A stretch of 64,000 bases of DNA from Cercophora sp. LCS_1 (taxonomy: Eukaryota; Ascomycota; Sordariomycetes; Sordariales; Lasiosphaeriaceae): contig JAPZLL010000049.1 in assembly GCA_036250225.1 (NCBI GenBank), positions 208,917-272,916 on the forward strand. The letters run 5' to 3'. The first letter of the stretch is position 1, and every line of letters starts with the position of its first letter. Position numbers and translations under genes: made by a program. Positions 1 through 10,040 of this stretch are shown here, one piece after another. The notes below the pieces were generated by a model. That model was not told where the DNA came from. It was given only the letters and a program-made list of their open reading frames with translations, and did not search any database.

Positions 1-1468
1 AGCAATTGTCGGCAATTACCGGGAGCTGCTCAAGGATAATCATCAAACCGGCGTCCCTTGCCGGATCCTTCTCCTGCGTCTGTTTTACGTTGACGACAAA
101 TATCTCCTTCAAACTTGGTCGCACCCGCTCGCCAAAGGCTCTTCTCCCCGAAGGTAAAAGCTCGATAATCTTAAAGACATTGTGCAAGATCAAAGACAAC
201 AGCTCTCTGTCTTTCAATTCTTCAATAAGTGCCGGGAGAACCTTCTTTTCCATCACAGACTTGGGGAATGAGGGCAAGACTTTGATCAGTCCGCGCAGGA
301 ACGCTTGTTTCTCATTCAATGTCTTGGCAGGGAATGAGTCCAGAAAACGGATTGTGGAGACAAGGATGTTGTCAAAATACTCGCTCGCCTGGAACTCCTT
401 TGCTGTCATCCTCTGAGCAGGCCGACGTGCGAGTAGTCGTGGGAGGACATGGTTAGAAAGGTCTTTGGGAATCGGACGGGACGAAAGAAAGTTATTCGTC
501 GCCGATGGAATGCCCCCTGAGGTGTTGAAGTTCTTCCTACACGTTGACAGACTGGAGTGACACTCAAGTGGTGACCTGTGTGGGGAGTTGTACAGTGCAA
601 CGCACAGGAGGCCTAGTGAAAACATGTCAGCTGAGGTTGTGAGATTGGTGTCGACTGCAAAATCTGGCGAAGTATAGTCCAAATTCAACTGCACGGTACG
701 GGGTAGCCGGGGATCGTGATGCAAGGCTTCCGACAGAGCAATGGGCCTGATAGAGGTCGGCTTATCCGAGTCTGGAGGCGGGCTGCAGAAAGCAAGACCG
801 CTAATCTTCCAGTCTCCCTAGACAAAGTCAGTCCCAGGGGTATGGCAAAGGGGCACACCACCAACCTTTGCATTTATCATGACAGCATCTGGCGTCAGGT
901 TGCCGTGGACTAGCCCGGCATTCTCATGCAAGAACTCCAAGGCTTTACTAATTTGAAGAAGCCCCTTTTGAATCTCGAGTTCATCAATCTCGAGCTCGCG
1001 CCTCCTGCGCGTACCATCTGCGTCCTCCGTCACATATCGGCTCGACCGTCGCCCCACGCCGCCATTTCTCTCTTGCTCGTCTTTCTCCTGAAGAAGGCCG
1101 GACAGAGAGGCCGTCACGGCCTCGGTAGCAAACTGCAGCCCGCCGCCCCTTGTTTCCTCGACAGGCTCTACAAGCTCCAAGATACTGGGATGGCGCAGCT
1201 TGGCAAGCGACGATGCCTCCTTTTTCAACCGCTCAACCACCTCGGCAACGGCCTCTTTGAGAGACGCCGCGCCAGACCTTCCCAATCCACTGCTATGAGC
1301 ATCAAGAGACTTCTTGTCAAAAACAAAGACAGAGCACTCCTTGCCGGTCGACTTCTTCTTGGCCGCGTAAATTTTCCAGGGGCCGGCCGTCGATGTGGGA
1401 GTGGGCGATATCTGGTAGTTGGCAGTGATGTTGGTCGCCGAGATGGACTTTAGCGCGTTGGAAAACAT
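1..1468 (-). CDS. SCY1-like (SCYL2-type) pseudokinase, N-terminal part, truncated by window edge
   Basis: Two exons are visible: 866-1468 and <1-817, separated by a 48-bp intron (818-865, GTTGGT..TAG, CTGAC branch point). The partial protein is about 473 aa. A kinase-like fold spans roughly residues 30-330, but the catalytic motifs are degenerate: the HRD loop reads HGNLTPD and the DFG position reads GLAFC, as in SCY1/SCYL2 pseudokinases. Helical (HEAT-type) sequence follows and runs off the left edge. Family members act in clathrin/AP-dependent trafficking between TGN and endosomes; that role is from family knowledge. The ATG at 1468 is the first in frame after upstream stops. The gene is divergent from the aminotransferase gene, sharing a 783-bp spacer. 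Confidence 0.88.
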
Positions 1469-2251
1469 AATTGTCTAGAGTGTGCGACGGCAGGCGTCGT
1501 GGCCACCATTTCTCTGCGTTGCGGTTTATCTCACGACTCGAGCTGCTCGATGGCGGCGACAGGGGCGAGGGTTGGCTCGGATCGCGTGTGCAAGTGGGAT
1601 ACCTGTGGCCGCAATTGATTAGCCTCGTGTGGGCGCCTCGGGCGTTCGAGAAACTACTCACAAAGATGGGGAAGCGCGGTGCCTGATAACGGCGTGCATC
1701 TGTTTGGCGCAAGTCAACCCAACGGCATCGCGACTTTTCCCAAGCTTCGTCCGACGTTCGTCAGCTCTTCAGAGACACTTGGCAAGGCTGATAGCTGGGC
1801 CGCAACCGCCGCATGCTCTCATTGGGCGCTGTCTTGTAGCGGGCTGCCACTGGGTTTCAGGGCCCTTGCAGCTCAGGACGGGCGGCTGGGGGCACGCTTA
1901 TCAGCGGTCGAACGATTGGCGAACACTCCCGTCTCCGATTTGCAGCCGAGCGCAATCCGGGCATGATCCCTGATTGGACCAATTGATGCAAGTGCGAGCT
2001 CCGATAAGACTCCGAACTTTTTTGGAGGTGAGCTCTGCGCCCTGTGCAAGACGCCGTCCACACCCATCCAGTCACTTGCTGACCCATTGCCTGGTGTGCT
2101 TTCATCCTTCGAGCACATAGTCTTGCGGTGTGCGATTCGACTCATTTGTCTTTGTTCCTGACGGTCCAAAAAGCGCATATATCCTGGTCAATTGTTCTTG
2201 GACGAACACACCACATAACACTTCCCAAATTTGTCACATTTTCGGCCCATC
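1469..2251. promoter_or_regulatory. Divergent intergenic region, SCY1-like / BCAT
   Basis: This 783-bp spacer holds the leaders of the two divergent genes. A TATA-like CATATATCC lies near 2177-2185, about 70 bp upstream of the aminotransferase ATG. I see no other convincing gene here; the short ORFs are not conserved-looking. Confidence 0.4.
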
Positions 2252-3537
2252 ATGTTGCGGCCTATCTTCCGGTGCAGCCCGTTGAGGGCGGCGGCACCAA
2301 GCATATCCAGAGCAGTGTTGGGCTCGCGGCCGTTGGCAAGGGGGTTCAGCATCACGCCCCAGGTGGCGTCACAATCCAAGCCCATCGACCCAAGCAAGCT
2401 GGTGATCGAGCAGACCAAGTCCCCCAAACCGCTGAAGAAGGCTGAGGATCTTGTGTTTGGGAGGAATTTCACAGGCAAGCTCTCTATTTCCAAAGACGAC
2501 GCCCTCTGGCTAACCTCCATCTCCCAGACCACATGCTTACGATCGAGTGGGACCAGTCCAATGGCTGGCACGAGCCGCAAATCAAACCCTACCAGAACCT
2601 CTCTCTAGACCCGGCGACATGCGTGTTCCACTACGCCTTTGAGTGCTTCGAGGGCATGAAGGCCTACAAGGACCGTGAGGGCAAGGTCCGCCTCTTCCGC
2701 CCCGACAAGAACATGGAGCGCTTCAACAAGTCGGCTGCCCGTATCGCACTGCCGACCTTTGAGTCCAAAGCCATGATCGACCTGATCGCCAAGTTCGTCA
2801 AGCTCGAGTCCCGCTTCATCCCCGACCAGCGCGGCTACTCACTCTACCTGCGCCCGACCATGATCGGCACCCAGAAGACACTCGGCGTCGGTCCGCCGGG
2901 GTCTGCCCTCCTCTACGTGATCGCCTCTCCCGTCGGTCCCTACTACCCTACCGGTTTCAAGGCCGTTTCTCTCGAAGCTACCGATTACGCTGTGCGCGCC
3001 TGGCCCGGCGGTGTTGGCGACAAGAAGCTCGGCGCCAACTACGCGCCTTGCATTGTGCCCCAGCGTGAGGCTATGAGCCGTGGCTTCCAGCAGAACTTGT
3101 GGCTTTTCGGTGAGGAGGAGTACGTGACCGAGGTCGGAACCATGAACTTCTTTGTTGCCATCCGCAACAAGGAGACTGGCCAGAAGGAGCTTATCACTGC
3201 CCCTCTAGACGGTACTATTCTGGAGGGTGTCACCCGCGACTCGGTGCTCGCGCTGGCCCGCGAGAGGCTTGCCCCTGAGGGCTGGAACATTGTGGAGCGC
3301 AAGTACACGATGAAGGAGCTCGACGAGGCGGCCAACGAGGGCCGTCTCATTGAGGCCTTCGGTGCCGGTACGGCCGCCATCGTCAGCCCCGTCCGGTCCA
3401 TCAGCTGGAAGGGCAAGCTCGTCAACTGCGGTCTCAAGGACACCGAGGAGTCAGGTGAGATCACCACGTTGATGAAGAGCTGGATGGAGGGCCGGCAGTA
3501 CGGCGATGACGAGAGCGAGTGGAGCTACGTCTGCTAG
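2252..3537 (+). CDS. Branched-chain amino acid aminotransferase, probably mitochondrial
   Basis: Exons 2252-2474 and 2528-3537 encode 410 aa. The protein is a class IV PLP aminotransferase (BCAT) that interconverts Leu/Ile/Val with their 2-oxo acids. Residues 1 to ~35 are Arg/Ser-rich with no acidic residues, like a mitochondrial presequence. The BCAT core follows (MLTIEWDQSNGWHEP; FHYAFECFEGMKAY). The PLP-binding lysine is probably K241 in GDKKLGANY. The start at 2252 gives this presequence; an in-frame ATG at 2231 would add seven residues. The intron at 2475-2527 has a GC donor (ACAG|GCAAGC) and an ordinary CAG acceptor with a CTAAC branch point. Splicing it joins NFT to DHMLTIEW exactly as the family requires. 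Confidence 0.95.
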
Positions 3538-3925
3538 TGGCGAAGGCAAGCAATCTGTGGGTTTTGTAAATGCTGTACATAGAGCAAGGGGTAATGGTTG
3601 GGATTTAAAAATAGCGCTGGGTTCTTACATTGTCTTGCACACCTGTGCGAGGAACTGTCCAATTCACTCCACCTGATTGCAAGCACAAACACACATGGCA
3701 CTTTCAGAAATAAGTTTCAACTCCTATTCCCGATACAATCCATCCACTTCACTCAGCCAGTCCCTCTCTCGCGGCATGGCATGAGAGGGCCGATTGGCAA
3801 GAGAAAAACACAAAGCAAAATAATGACCCCCGCAACATGTACATCTGGTTGGTCTGCGACTCCAAATAGTGTTTGTCCCTGCGTTATTCCATCGTCTAAA
3901 AAAAGGGTTGTCCCCCGTGCCCAAT
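3538..3925. other. Convergent 3' region
   Basis: This holds the 3' ends of the convergent BCAT and ESSS-type subunit genes. The 177-aa forward ORF through here (3598-4131) runs antisense to the second exon of the next gene and shows no protein-like features. Confidence 0.5.
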
Positions 3926-4405
3926 TTACTTCTTCTCAGGGAACGGATCCTCGAGAATCCCCTCGGCCTCTAATCTCCTACGTGCCTCCTCCAATGCCCA
4001 AGTTTGTATGCTGTTTTGTCTCGCATCAGCTTCCCTTTCCTATCCACTTGTATACCATCCATGTTCCCGTTATCCATAGGGATCCGTCCCTATCCATATA
4101 TAAAGAGAGAGTAGAGAAAAAGAGAAATTGAAAACTCACGAGGTATCAGGCTTGAACGCATACGCCACGGCAAATACGGCAAAGCTCCCGCAAAATCCAT
4201 AGTAGAAAATATTCTCCCACCCTTCTTTCTCGTACTTCTCGCCCGGCTTGACGCCAAACAGCCAGCCCGTCGGGGGGTCGTAATGGGGCGCGCCGCCGCC
4301 AGCACGACGGGGGGTCGTGGCGAAGGTGCGCTGCATTTGCATCGCGGCGGTAGCAGTCGAGCGCTGCACCGCGCGAGCGGTCGCGCGGAGGAGAGTCGTC
4401 GGCAT
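3926..4405 (-). CDS. NADH:ubiquinone oxidoreductase (complex I) ESSS/NDUFB11-like accessory subunit
   Basis: Exons 4140-4405 and 3926-4010 give 116 aa; the intron is 4011-4139 (GTGAGT..CAG). Residues 1 to ~33 are an Arg/Thr/Ala-rich presequence (ATARAVQRSTATAAMQMQRT). The mature part has PPTGWLFGVKPGEKYEKEGW, one membrane segment (about 66-84) and a charged C-terminus ending EDPFPEKK. This matches the fungal single-span subunit of the complex I membrane arm. The first reading frame dies inside the intron, so the second exon is needed for the conserved C-terminal helix (QTWALEEARRRLEAEG). A probable 5'-UTR intron lies upstream. Confidence 0.85.
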
Positions 4406-4432
4406 TTTGGTGGGAGTCTCGTTCGAGGGGAC

Positions 4433-4506
4433 CTGGATAGGTTGGCGATTAGTTCGGGGAAGGAGACAAAGGGCAATTGGATGGATAGAAATAGGGGAAT
4501 ACGTAC
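4433..4506 (-). other. Probable 5'-UTR intron of the ESSS-subunit gene
   Basis: On the minus strand a GTACGT donor (4506-4501) and a CAG acceptor at 4435-4433 bracket 74 bp with an ACTAATC branch-point-like motif. It ends about 27 bp upstream of the ATG. Inferred from splice signals only. Confidence 0.5.
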
Positions 4507-4836
4507 CGCTTTGCGCCGACGGCGTTAAAAGGGGGGGAATTGGGTTCCCTGGGTGTCGAGAGTGGAGAGGGGTTTGAAGATCGGGCGTGGTTTTGCGTCC
4601 AGAGCTCAGCTGTGACTGATGAGGTGCGTGGTTGACGAGGTGTTTCCGGGAACGGGATGGTCACGTGGTTGGCGCGGATGGTGGGGGTTAGGGTTCTGTG
4701 TGCGGTCGGATAAAAGAGGAGGAAAGGGGATTGATAGTGTGATAATATATTGGCTTTGGGTGTTTTGGGGTATTGAGCGTATGGAATTGTTAAAAAGGTG
4801 AAAGGGTATCATTTGATCGTTTCGCGTTGTGGCAAA

Positions 4837-6538
4837 CTACCCCTTCCTCTTCAACTTGAGGATATCGGACAGGCTCAAGGTCCCCTTGGCACCCCAACCC
4901 CCAGGCCCACTCTCTACATCAGGCCTCACGGCTGTATACCACGCCCATGCCCTTTTGTCCAACTCGGCAGGCGTAAGATAGTCAGCCCAGCTATCAAACA
5001 CGATCCTCAGTGCGCCGAATAACATCCCCAAGTTGTCCTCTTTTTCCCTTTCGATATCCTTCGCCGCCATCTTCTTTTTATTCCCCTCCCCTTCCACTTT
5101 GTCCGGTATAGACGCGAAACTCTTTAGCAAGTAGTTCCTCGCTCCCTCGGGGGTATGAATCTGCATCCCGATCACTCCTGTGACCTGCCTCTCCTTCTTT
5201 CCGCTCCCGTGCCCACCCACCGTTGCCTTTGCTTTCGCTGCCTCGAGATCCAAGCCCCAAACCGCCTCTCCTCCCAGCGTAACCTCCCCTCCGCCCCTTC
5301 TTAGCCTTTCGCTAAGCGCGTTGGTAACAACATTGCGCATCAGCCGCCATCTGTCAGGTCCGAGGAGAATGCCACCAAACCAGCGCGTCATGACAACGAG
5401 CGTGTCAACGGCACCAGCCTCACGCATGACGCGCAACATAAGATCCCCACAGCCCGTCTCGCCGTCATCGAACGATTCCTCGCGTATCCGTCCGGTTGGG
5501 GAGTTGGCGCGATACGCCCAGGCATTATGCGTCGCTGTTCTGAGCGAAGGATTCGAGTTGAGGAGAGATTGGATGAGAGTTTTACGTTGGTTCGGATCAG
5601 TCATGTGAGTAGCTCGGCCAATAAATGTGGATGACTTGAGCGATATCGGTTGGCTTGTGGCCCACGGATTCTTTGGAGGGAGGGGACCAAGCGTGGCTGT
5701 TGATGAGGTTGACTGGGTCGAGGGCTCATCCTTGACAGACGGTTCAGATTTGATCCCGTCAGACGGTTGACCCTCCCCAACTGTTTCTTCCCCCTTCCAC
5801 GAATACCCACCTCGTTTGAGGACGGCGATTTCCCGCCCGAGAACCCGGACTCGAGGCTGGCCCTCACCCCATCCCTCTTCATCCGCACTGCGCCCTTTCT
5901 CGAGGCCGAGACTGACAGCTTTGGAACGCGAGTTTGCGCTGACGACGGCCTGCCCCAAGCTCAGTCGGCTCGATAATGGCTGTTCTGGCATGGTGTATCG
6001 TAAGAGTTCGACTGCAAATGCTAACACAAGCGGCGCTCGGTTGGTCTGCAGAACCGCCTTGGCGATGCGCTCTTCGTCCATACAAAGTGGGAGCTTGAGG
6101 GCACGCTCAAGTTCCTCGGGCGTCTTTTCCGCTGACTCCTTCATAAACGGGTTCGCATCTCCTCTCGCGCGCTTTGCCGTCGGAGAAGATCCCGAACCTG
6201 CGCCTCGTTTGTTGCCGCTACCACCAATATCGCCCCGCTTCACAGCTGCCTTACAAGCAGACTGGAGCGTTTTGGCAACTTTGCCATCTTTTATGGCCGT
6301 TTCAAGGACTGGCAATTCCGCTGATGCGATTTGCTGTATGCTGGAAGGAGACGTATATGAGTTGTGGTAAGCCGGGTTTGTCTCATCATCACAAACACCA
6401 TGTCCGATATCACCGAACTCACCTGTGGATCTCGACTGCTTGGAGCGCCTTTATGTGTTGCATGGCTTGGAGCATGGGGATCTTCCGCCCAACAGTTAAT
6501 AGTCGAAGAAGGTCTTGGAGGTCTTGTTGCGACGCCAT
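4837..6538 (-). CDS. IMPACT-family (UPF0029) protein with unassigned N-terminal helical domain
   Basis: Exons 6423-6538 and 4837-6340 give 539 aa; the intron is 6341-6422 (GTGAGT..CAG). The centre, about residues 230-345, is an IMPACT/YigZ-type UPF0029 domain: ATHNAWAYR, then SFDDGETGCGD, then VVMTRWFGGILLGPDRW. No RWD domain precedes it, unlike YIH1/IMPACT regulators of GCN2. The first ~75 residues instead form short hydrophobic helices followed by a basic, low-complexity linker (KRGAGSGSSPTAKRARGD). The C-terminal ~150 residues are unassigned. The short first exon was recovered because the main reading frame lacks an ATG at its natural start (it opens at TTG) and the splice restores MASQQDLQDLLRLL. 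The role is unknown; a GCN2 link would be speculation. Confidence 0.8.
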
Positions 6539-7110
6539 TTTCGTGGTACTTTCACAAGTAACGGTGGTTCATGAGATGCTAGATGTGAGATGGACTTGTG
6601 TTGGTGACGTGAGTCCGGGACTTGCCAAGGAGCCCCTGCAAGCGGCTTCCCCAGACGGAGGCAGCGACAGACAAGCTTTTGCGGGGCATGGCACCGGCTG
6701 AGCTGAGACGATTAGCCAATGGATAGGCTAACACAGGGGTTAGGGTTCAATGTCTCAATAAGTTGGGAAGTTTCCCCTCGACTCTCCTAGTCTTTCTTGC
6801 CTGACTACTAAGAGCATGGGATTTCATTTTCCAGATATCGTATTGCATATTGTGAAGAAACAACGAGGTTCGTCCCAAGATCTAACTCATAGGATGGCAA
6901 GAACGACCAAGTGAAGTTGACCAAAGTGGGTCTTGATTGGTGCAAGTTCCCTTGCACGGGCCAGGGTCATTTTCAACTTCATCTTGGCTGCTTTTCTCAC
7001 TCTCATCATCCAGCTTCCCAAAAAAGCACCCCAATAAAGCCCATTCCCGGCAGGCATGTCACGATAACACCAGTCCACGGTTCAAAACCAACAACCCCCC
7101 AGCCACAACC
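6539..7110. promoter_or_regulatory. Divergent intergenic region, UPF0029 / OMS1-like
   Basis: This 572-bp bidirectional leader contains CCAAT (6715-6719) and GGGGTTAGGGTT (about 6736-6747), a telobox-like motif. No further gene is seen. Confidence 0.35.
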
Positions 7111-8259
7111 ATGGCTCTCCGACCAAAGGGACTCACTCTTCGCCTCACATCCTCACCCTTTTTCATCACCCGCCGACTCACAACCACACCTCGTTTCAAC
7201 GTAAAACCCACCTCCTCACCAAAAGGGAAACTGAAATACGTCTCCAAGCCACCACCTCCAAAACCAGAATCATCAAACTCCTCTACGGACAAAGCCCGAC
7301 CCATCAACGAGCTCTTCAACGACCCGGTCCTTAGAACCCCCCTCATCGGCGGTGGCATCGCCGCCTTTCTTCTCGTCACCTACATCTCACTAGTCGTCAC
7401 CTCGACTCTCAAAAAGGAACGCGCCTCCGCCTCGCCATGCTGCCAGCCGGTACCCACCGGGCGACCTGCCGACGTGGACGCTGCCGGCTCGAACCACGAG
7501 CAGGTCCGCCAAAAGGCCGCTGATTTTGACCGCGAGCTGAAGCGGTCAGAATGGTTCTCAGGGATCTCCACACTCCGGTTGAAGTTGGCGGGCAGAGTCA
7601 AGGGCGACGTGTTGGAGGTGGCAGTGGGAACGGGACGAAACTTTGGGTGGTATGACTGGCGGAGTCTAGTGGGGGAGGACGGGAACGGGATGAGGCGCTT
7701 CACGGGGGTGGATATCTCGACGGGCATGATGGAGGTGGCGAGGGATCGGTTGCGGGAGAGCGTGCCGGGGTTGGACAAGTTGATGCGCAGGAAGAGGGAG
7801 GAGCCATTACCTGAGGAGGGCGTGGCGGTGGAGGTGCTAGATGGGAGGGTCAGGCTAGTTGTGGGCGATGCGATGAAGGAGCTGCCTGTGCCAATTGGAG
7901 GCGGGAAGTATGACACCGTCATTCAGTCGTTTGGGCTGTGCAGTGTGGGCGACCCCGCCAAGTTGTTGGGGAATGTGGTGGATGCGGTGAAGAGGGATAC
8001 GGGGAGGATCTATTTGCTGGAGCATGGGCGGGGCTGGTTTGGCTTTGTCAATGGGTTGCTGGATCGCTATGCGACGGGGCACTTTGAGAAGTATGGGTGT
8101 TGGTGGAATCGGGATATTGGCGAGATTTTGGACGATGCGGTCAAGGCGAATCCGGGGTTGGAGGTGCTGAGTATTTCCAGACCGTGGTCCGGGCTTGGTA
8201 CCAACGTTTTGATTGAGTTGAGGGTGAATAGTGAGGGCGCAGCGAAGTCAAAGCGCTGA
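7111..8259 (+). CDS. OMS1-like mitochondrial SAM-dependent methyltransferase
   Basis: Single exon, 382 aa. The N-terminus (about 1-40) is rich in Arg, Thr and Ser without acids, a likely mitochondrial presequence. A membrane span lies at about 77-98 (PLIGGGIAAFLLVTYISLVV). A class I methyltransferase fold follows, with motif I VLEVAVGTGRNFGWY near residue 167 and later VIQSFGLCSV and YLLEHGRGW. This arrangement matches yeast Oms1, an inner-membrane methyltransferase-like protein and multicopy suppressor of oxa1 defects. The start at 7111 (CAACCATGG) is preferred over an in-frame upstream ATG at 6937 because it puts the presequence first. Confidence 0.85.
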   Translation: MALRPKGLTLRLTSSPFFITRRLTTTPRFNVKPTSSPKGKLKYVSKPPPPKPESSNSSTDKARPINELFNDPVLRTPLIGGGIAAFLLVTYISLVVTSTLKKERASASPCCQPVPTGRPADVDAAGSNHEQVRQKAADFDRELKRSEWFSGISTLRLKLAGRVKGDVLEVAVGTGRNFGWYDWRSLVGEDGNGMRRFTGVDISTGMMEVARDRLRESVPGLDKLMRRKREEPLPEEGVAVEVLDGRVRLVVGDAMKELPVPIGGGKYDTVIQSFGLCSVGDPAKLLGNVVDAVKRDTGRIYLLEHGRGWFGFVNGLLDRYATGHFEKYGCWWNRDIGEILDDAVKANPGLEVLSISRPWSGLGTNVLIELRVNSEGAAKSKR

Positions 8260-8431
8260 TGGGAATGGCTTCGCGGCTCAACGGCCAGCCACTATCCATC
8301 CACCTTTCAAGTGCAAAAAAAATCGGGATACGCCTCGGGCTTTAGCAATCAGGGCGAACTAAATCAGTGTGTTTCCGGGTGGCTAGCCGGCCTAGGTGGA
8401 CGTGGGAAGTGTGGCTTGTGCGAGGTTAGAG

Positions 8432-8437
8432 TATAAA
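8432..8437 (+). promoter_or_regulatory. TATA box candidate
   Basis: TATAAA in the context GAGTATAAATCG lies 125 bp upstream of the ATG at 8562. It is the clearest TATA element in this part of the window. Confidence 0.4.
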
Positions 8438-8561
8438 TCGACGTCCCAGTGCCAACAGGAGAACCAAACTTTTTCTTCCAACCAACAATTTCAGAGACTA
8501 TGGTATAGTGGTGTTTCTACACCAACAGGTTTAACCCACCCACTCTTCGCGCACTATCAAG

Positions 8562-9965
8562 ATGGACCTCGCGCGCAGCCTGGAGCTCCCGGGCGAGCGG
8601 CTCAACAGGGCAACTGCCATCGCAGCGCCGTTCTTTACGGACCCAATCGCCAACTCTCTCCGGAACCCCAAACAGCCGGATATCATGTCCTTGGGGGGAA
8701 TTCTCGAAGATGCGGCTCTGTCTGGCCTGTGGAATGACCTGACAAAGCTCGACCGACACCCAGCATCCATGGCCGATTTCCTGACGATTGCCAGCTCGGT
8801 CTTTTCGGAACAACACCTTGGGCATATCGGCTCTCAGGCAAAGAACTTTGATGCCGCTTCGGGGATTTCCGACCTATCCGACTACTTCATTTCGTCCCGC
8901 CCAGCTATAGCAGCTATCAAGGACGTCATCTGGGCCATCGCGGAGCACTCCACAGCCGAGTCGTCGCGGGAGGCCACTGTCCGAAACCCGCCTACAACAA
9001 CCAGCGAAACCGAGGCCACTCAAGAGCAACAGCAACCCCCCGCACCGCACAACACAATACAGCCCGGCCAACAATCCTCATCGGGTTCTGGTCTCCTGGT
9101 AGGGTCTGGGGAAGTTGGCATTCCTTGCCCTATTCAGCAGATCGACTTAGAGGGGCCTACCATCTCAGAGGCTTGGCGCGCAAACGCAACAACATCTGCT
9201 ATGGAAGACCACACCCTGAGCGTTGGCCCCAACGTTGATCCATCATCAATGAGTTTCAGGGTGCTCCCAGTTTATCACGGGGCCGGCTGGAAGGTTGAGG
9301 ACAACCAGCTCGGAGCAAATGCTCTCCGGGGAGGCCCTCTCCAACCATCCGTCAGCGAGAATCAGGTTGCACCTATTATGGCGGGCGCCCTGCCGGTTGT
9401 TTGGACGGGATTTAGCCCCCTAAGGTGTTTCCTTTGGGCGGCCTTTGGGGCCGAGGTCTTGCAGGAGATTACTGTGGCTGCCAAGGCTAGACTGGAGCGG
9501 TCATGGGACTGCCCAACTTCCACGCCTGGCTCCACCTCTTCGCATACCCATTCCGGGGTCATACTCTTCAAGTTTCGCCCTTATCTGCCGTCGGCCCCTG
9601 GCAACACGCATTACGTGATGCCCAAAGATAGAGCAGAGGACTGGAAGGGGATCTGCAACAACATCAACCACATAGGCTTGACTCCCCCTGACTTTGGCCC
9701 GGCGCCTCTACTCGAGCACATTTGGGATCGGTTTTCGACTATTCATGGCGGAGCAATCAACACTTGGCCCAATGCTCTCCACTGTCATGAATTTGGGCCA
9801 CAGCTGCACATGTTGCGGTCCTGGGCGAGACAGCTGTGGCGGACGGTCTGGTTCGGTACAGGTGTGAGCGCACTAAACAATAGCCGTGAGGTTACATACG
9901 CCATCTCGTTCAAGCTGACGGCTCCCGCGCCACCCGTCAAGGGGGAGAAACCACGTTCCAAGTAG
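8562..9965 (+). CDS. Uncharacterised 467-aa protein
   Basis: Intronless, 467 aa, no family recognised. Residues 1-135 look globular and helical (ILEDAALSGLWNDL; IAAIKDVIWAIAEH). About 136-175 is a Thr/Glu/Gln-rich linker with QEQQQPPAP. Residues ~230-450 look globular again, with many Trp and His (VVWTGFSPLRCFLWAAFGAE; WARQLWRTVWFGTG). There is no signal peptide and no clear membrane span. Predicted cytosolic or nuclear; no function proposed. After the stop (TAG 9963-9965) the same frame stays open for 24 charged codons to a second TAG at 10038-10040, so the ancestral C-terminus may have been longer. Confidence 0.7.
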   Translation: MDLARSLELPGERLNRATAIAAPFFTDPIANSLRNPKQPDIMSLGGILEDAALSGLWNDLTKLDRHPASMADFLTIASSVFSEQHLGHIGSQAKNFDAASGISDLSDYFISSRPAIAAIKDVIWAIAEHSTAESSREATVRNPPTTTSETEATQEQQQPPAPHNTIQPGQQSSSGSGLLVGSGEVGIPCPIQQIDLEGPTISEAWRANATTSAMEDHTLSVGPNVDPSSMSFRVLPVYHGAGWKVEDNQLGANALRGGPLQPSVSENQVAPIMAGALPVVWTGFSPLRCFLWAAFGAEVLQEITVAAKARLERSWDCPTSTPGSTSSHTHSGVILFKFRPYLPSAPGNTHYVMPKDRAEDWKGICNNINHIGLTPPDFGPAPLLEHIWDRFSTIHGGAINTWPNALHCHEFGPQLHMLRSWARQLWRTVWFGTGVSALNNSREVTYAISFKLTAPAPPVKGEKPRSK

Positions 9966-10040
9966 GACTTGCTGCGTGAAAAGGGTAGGGAGCTGCGCAA
10001 GAGGGGCAGTTTCCTCGGCAAGGAGGAGAAGACGAAGTAG

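Noticed and set aside
3598..4131. 177-codon forward ORF after BCAT
   Set aside because: Antisense to the intron and last exon of the complex I subunit gene, whose splice restores a recognisable protein.
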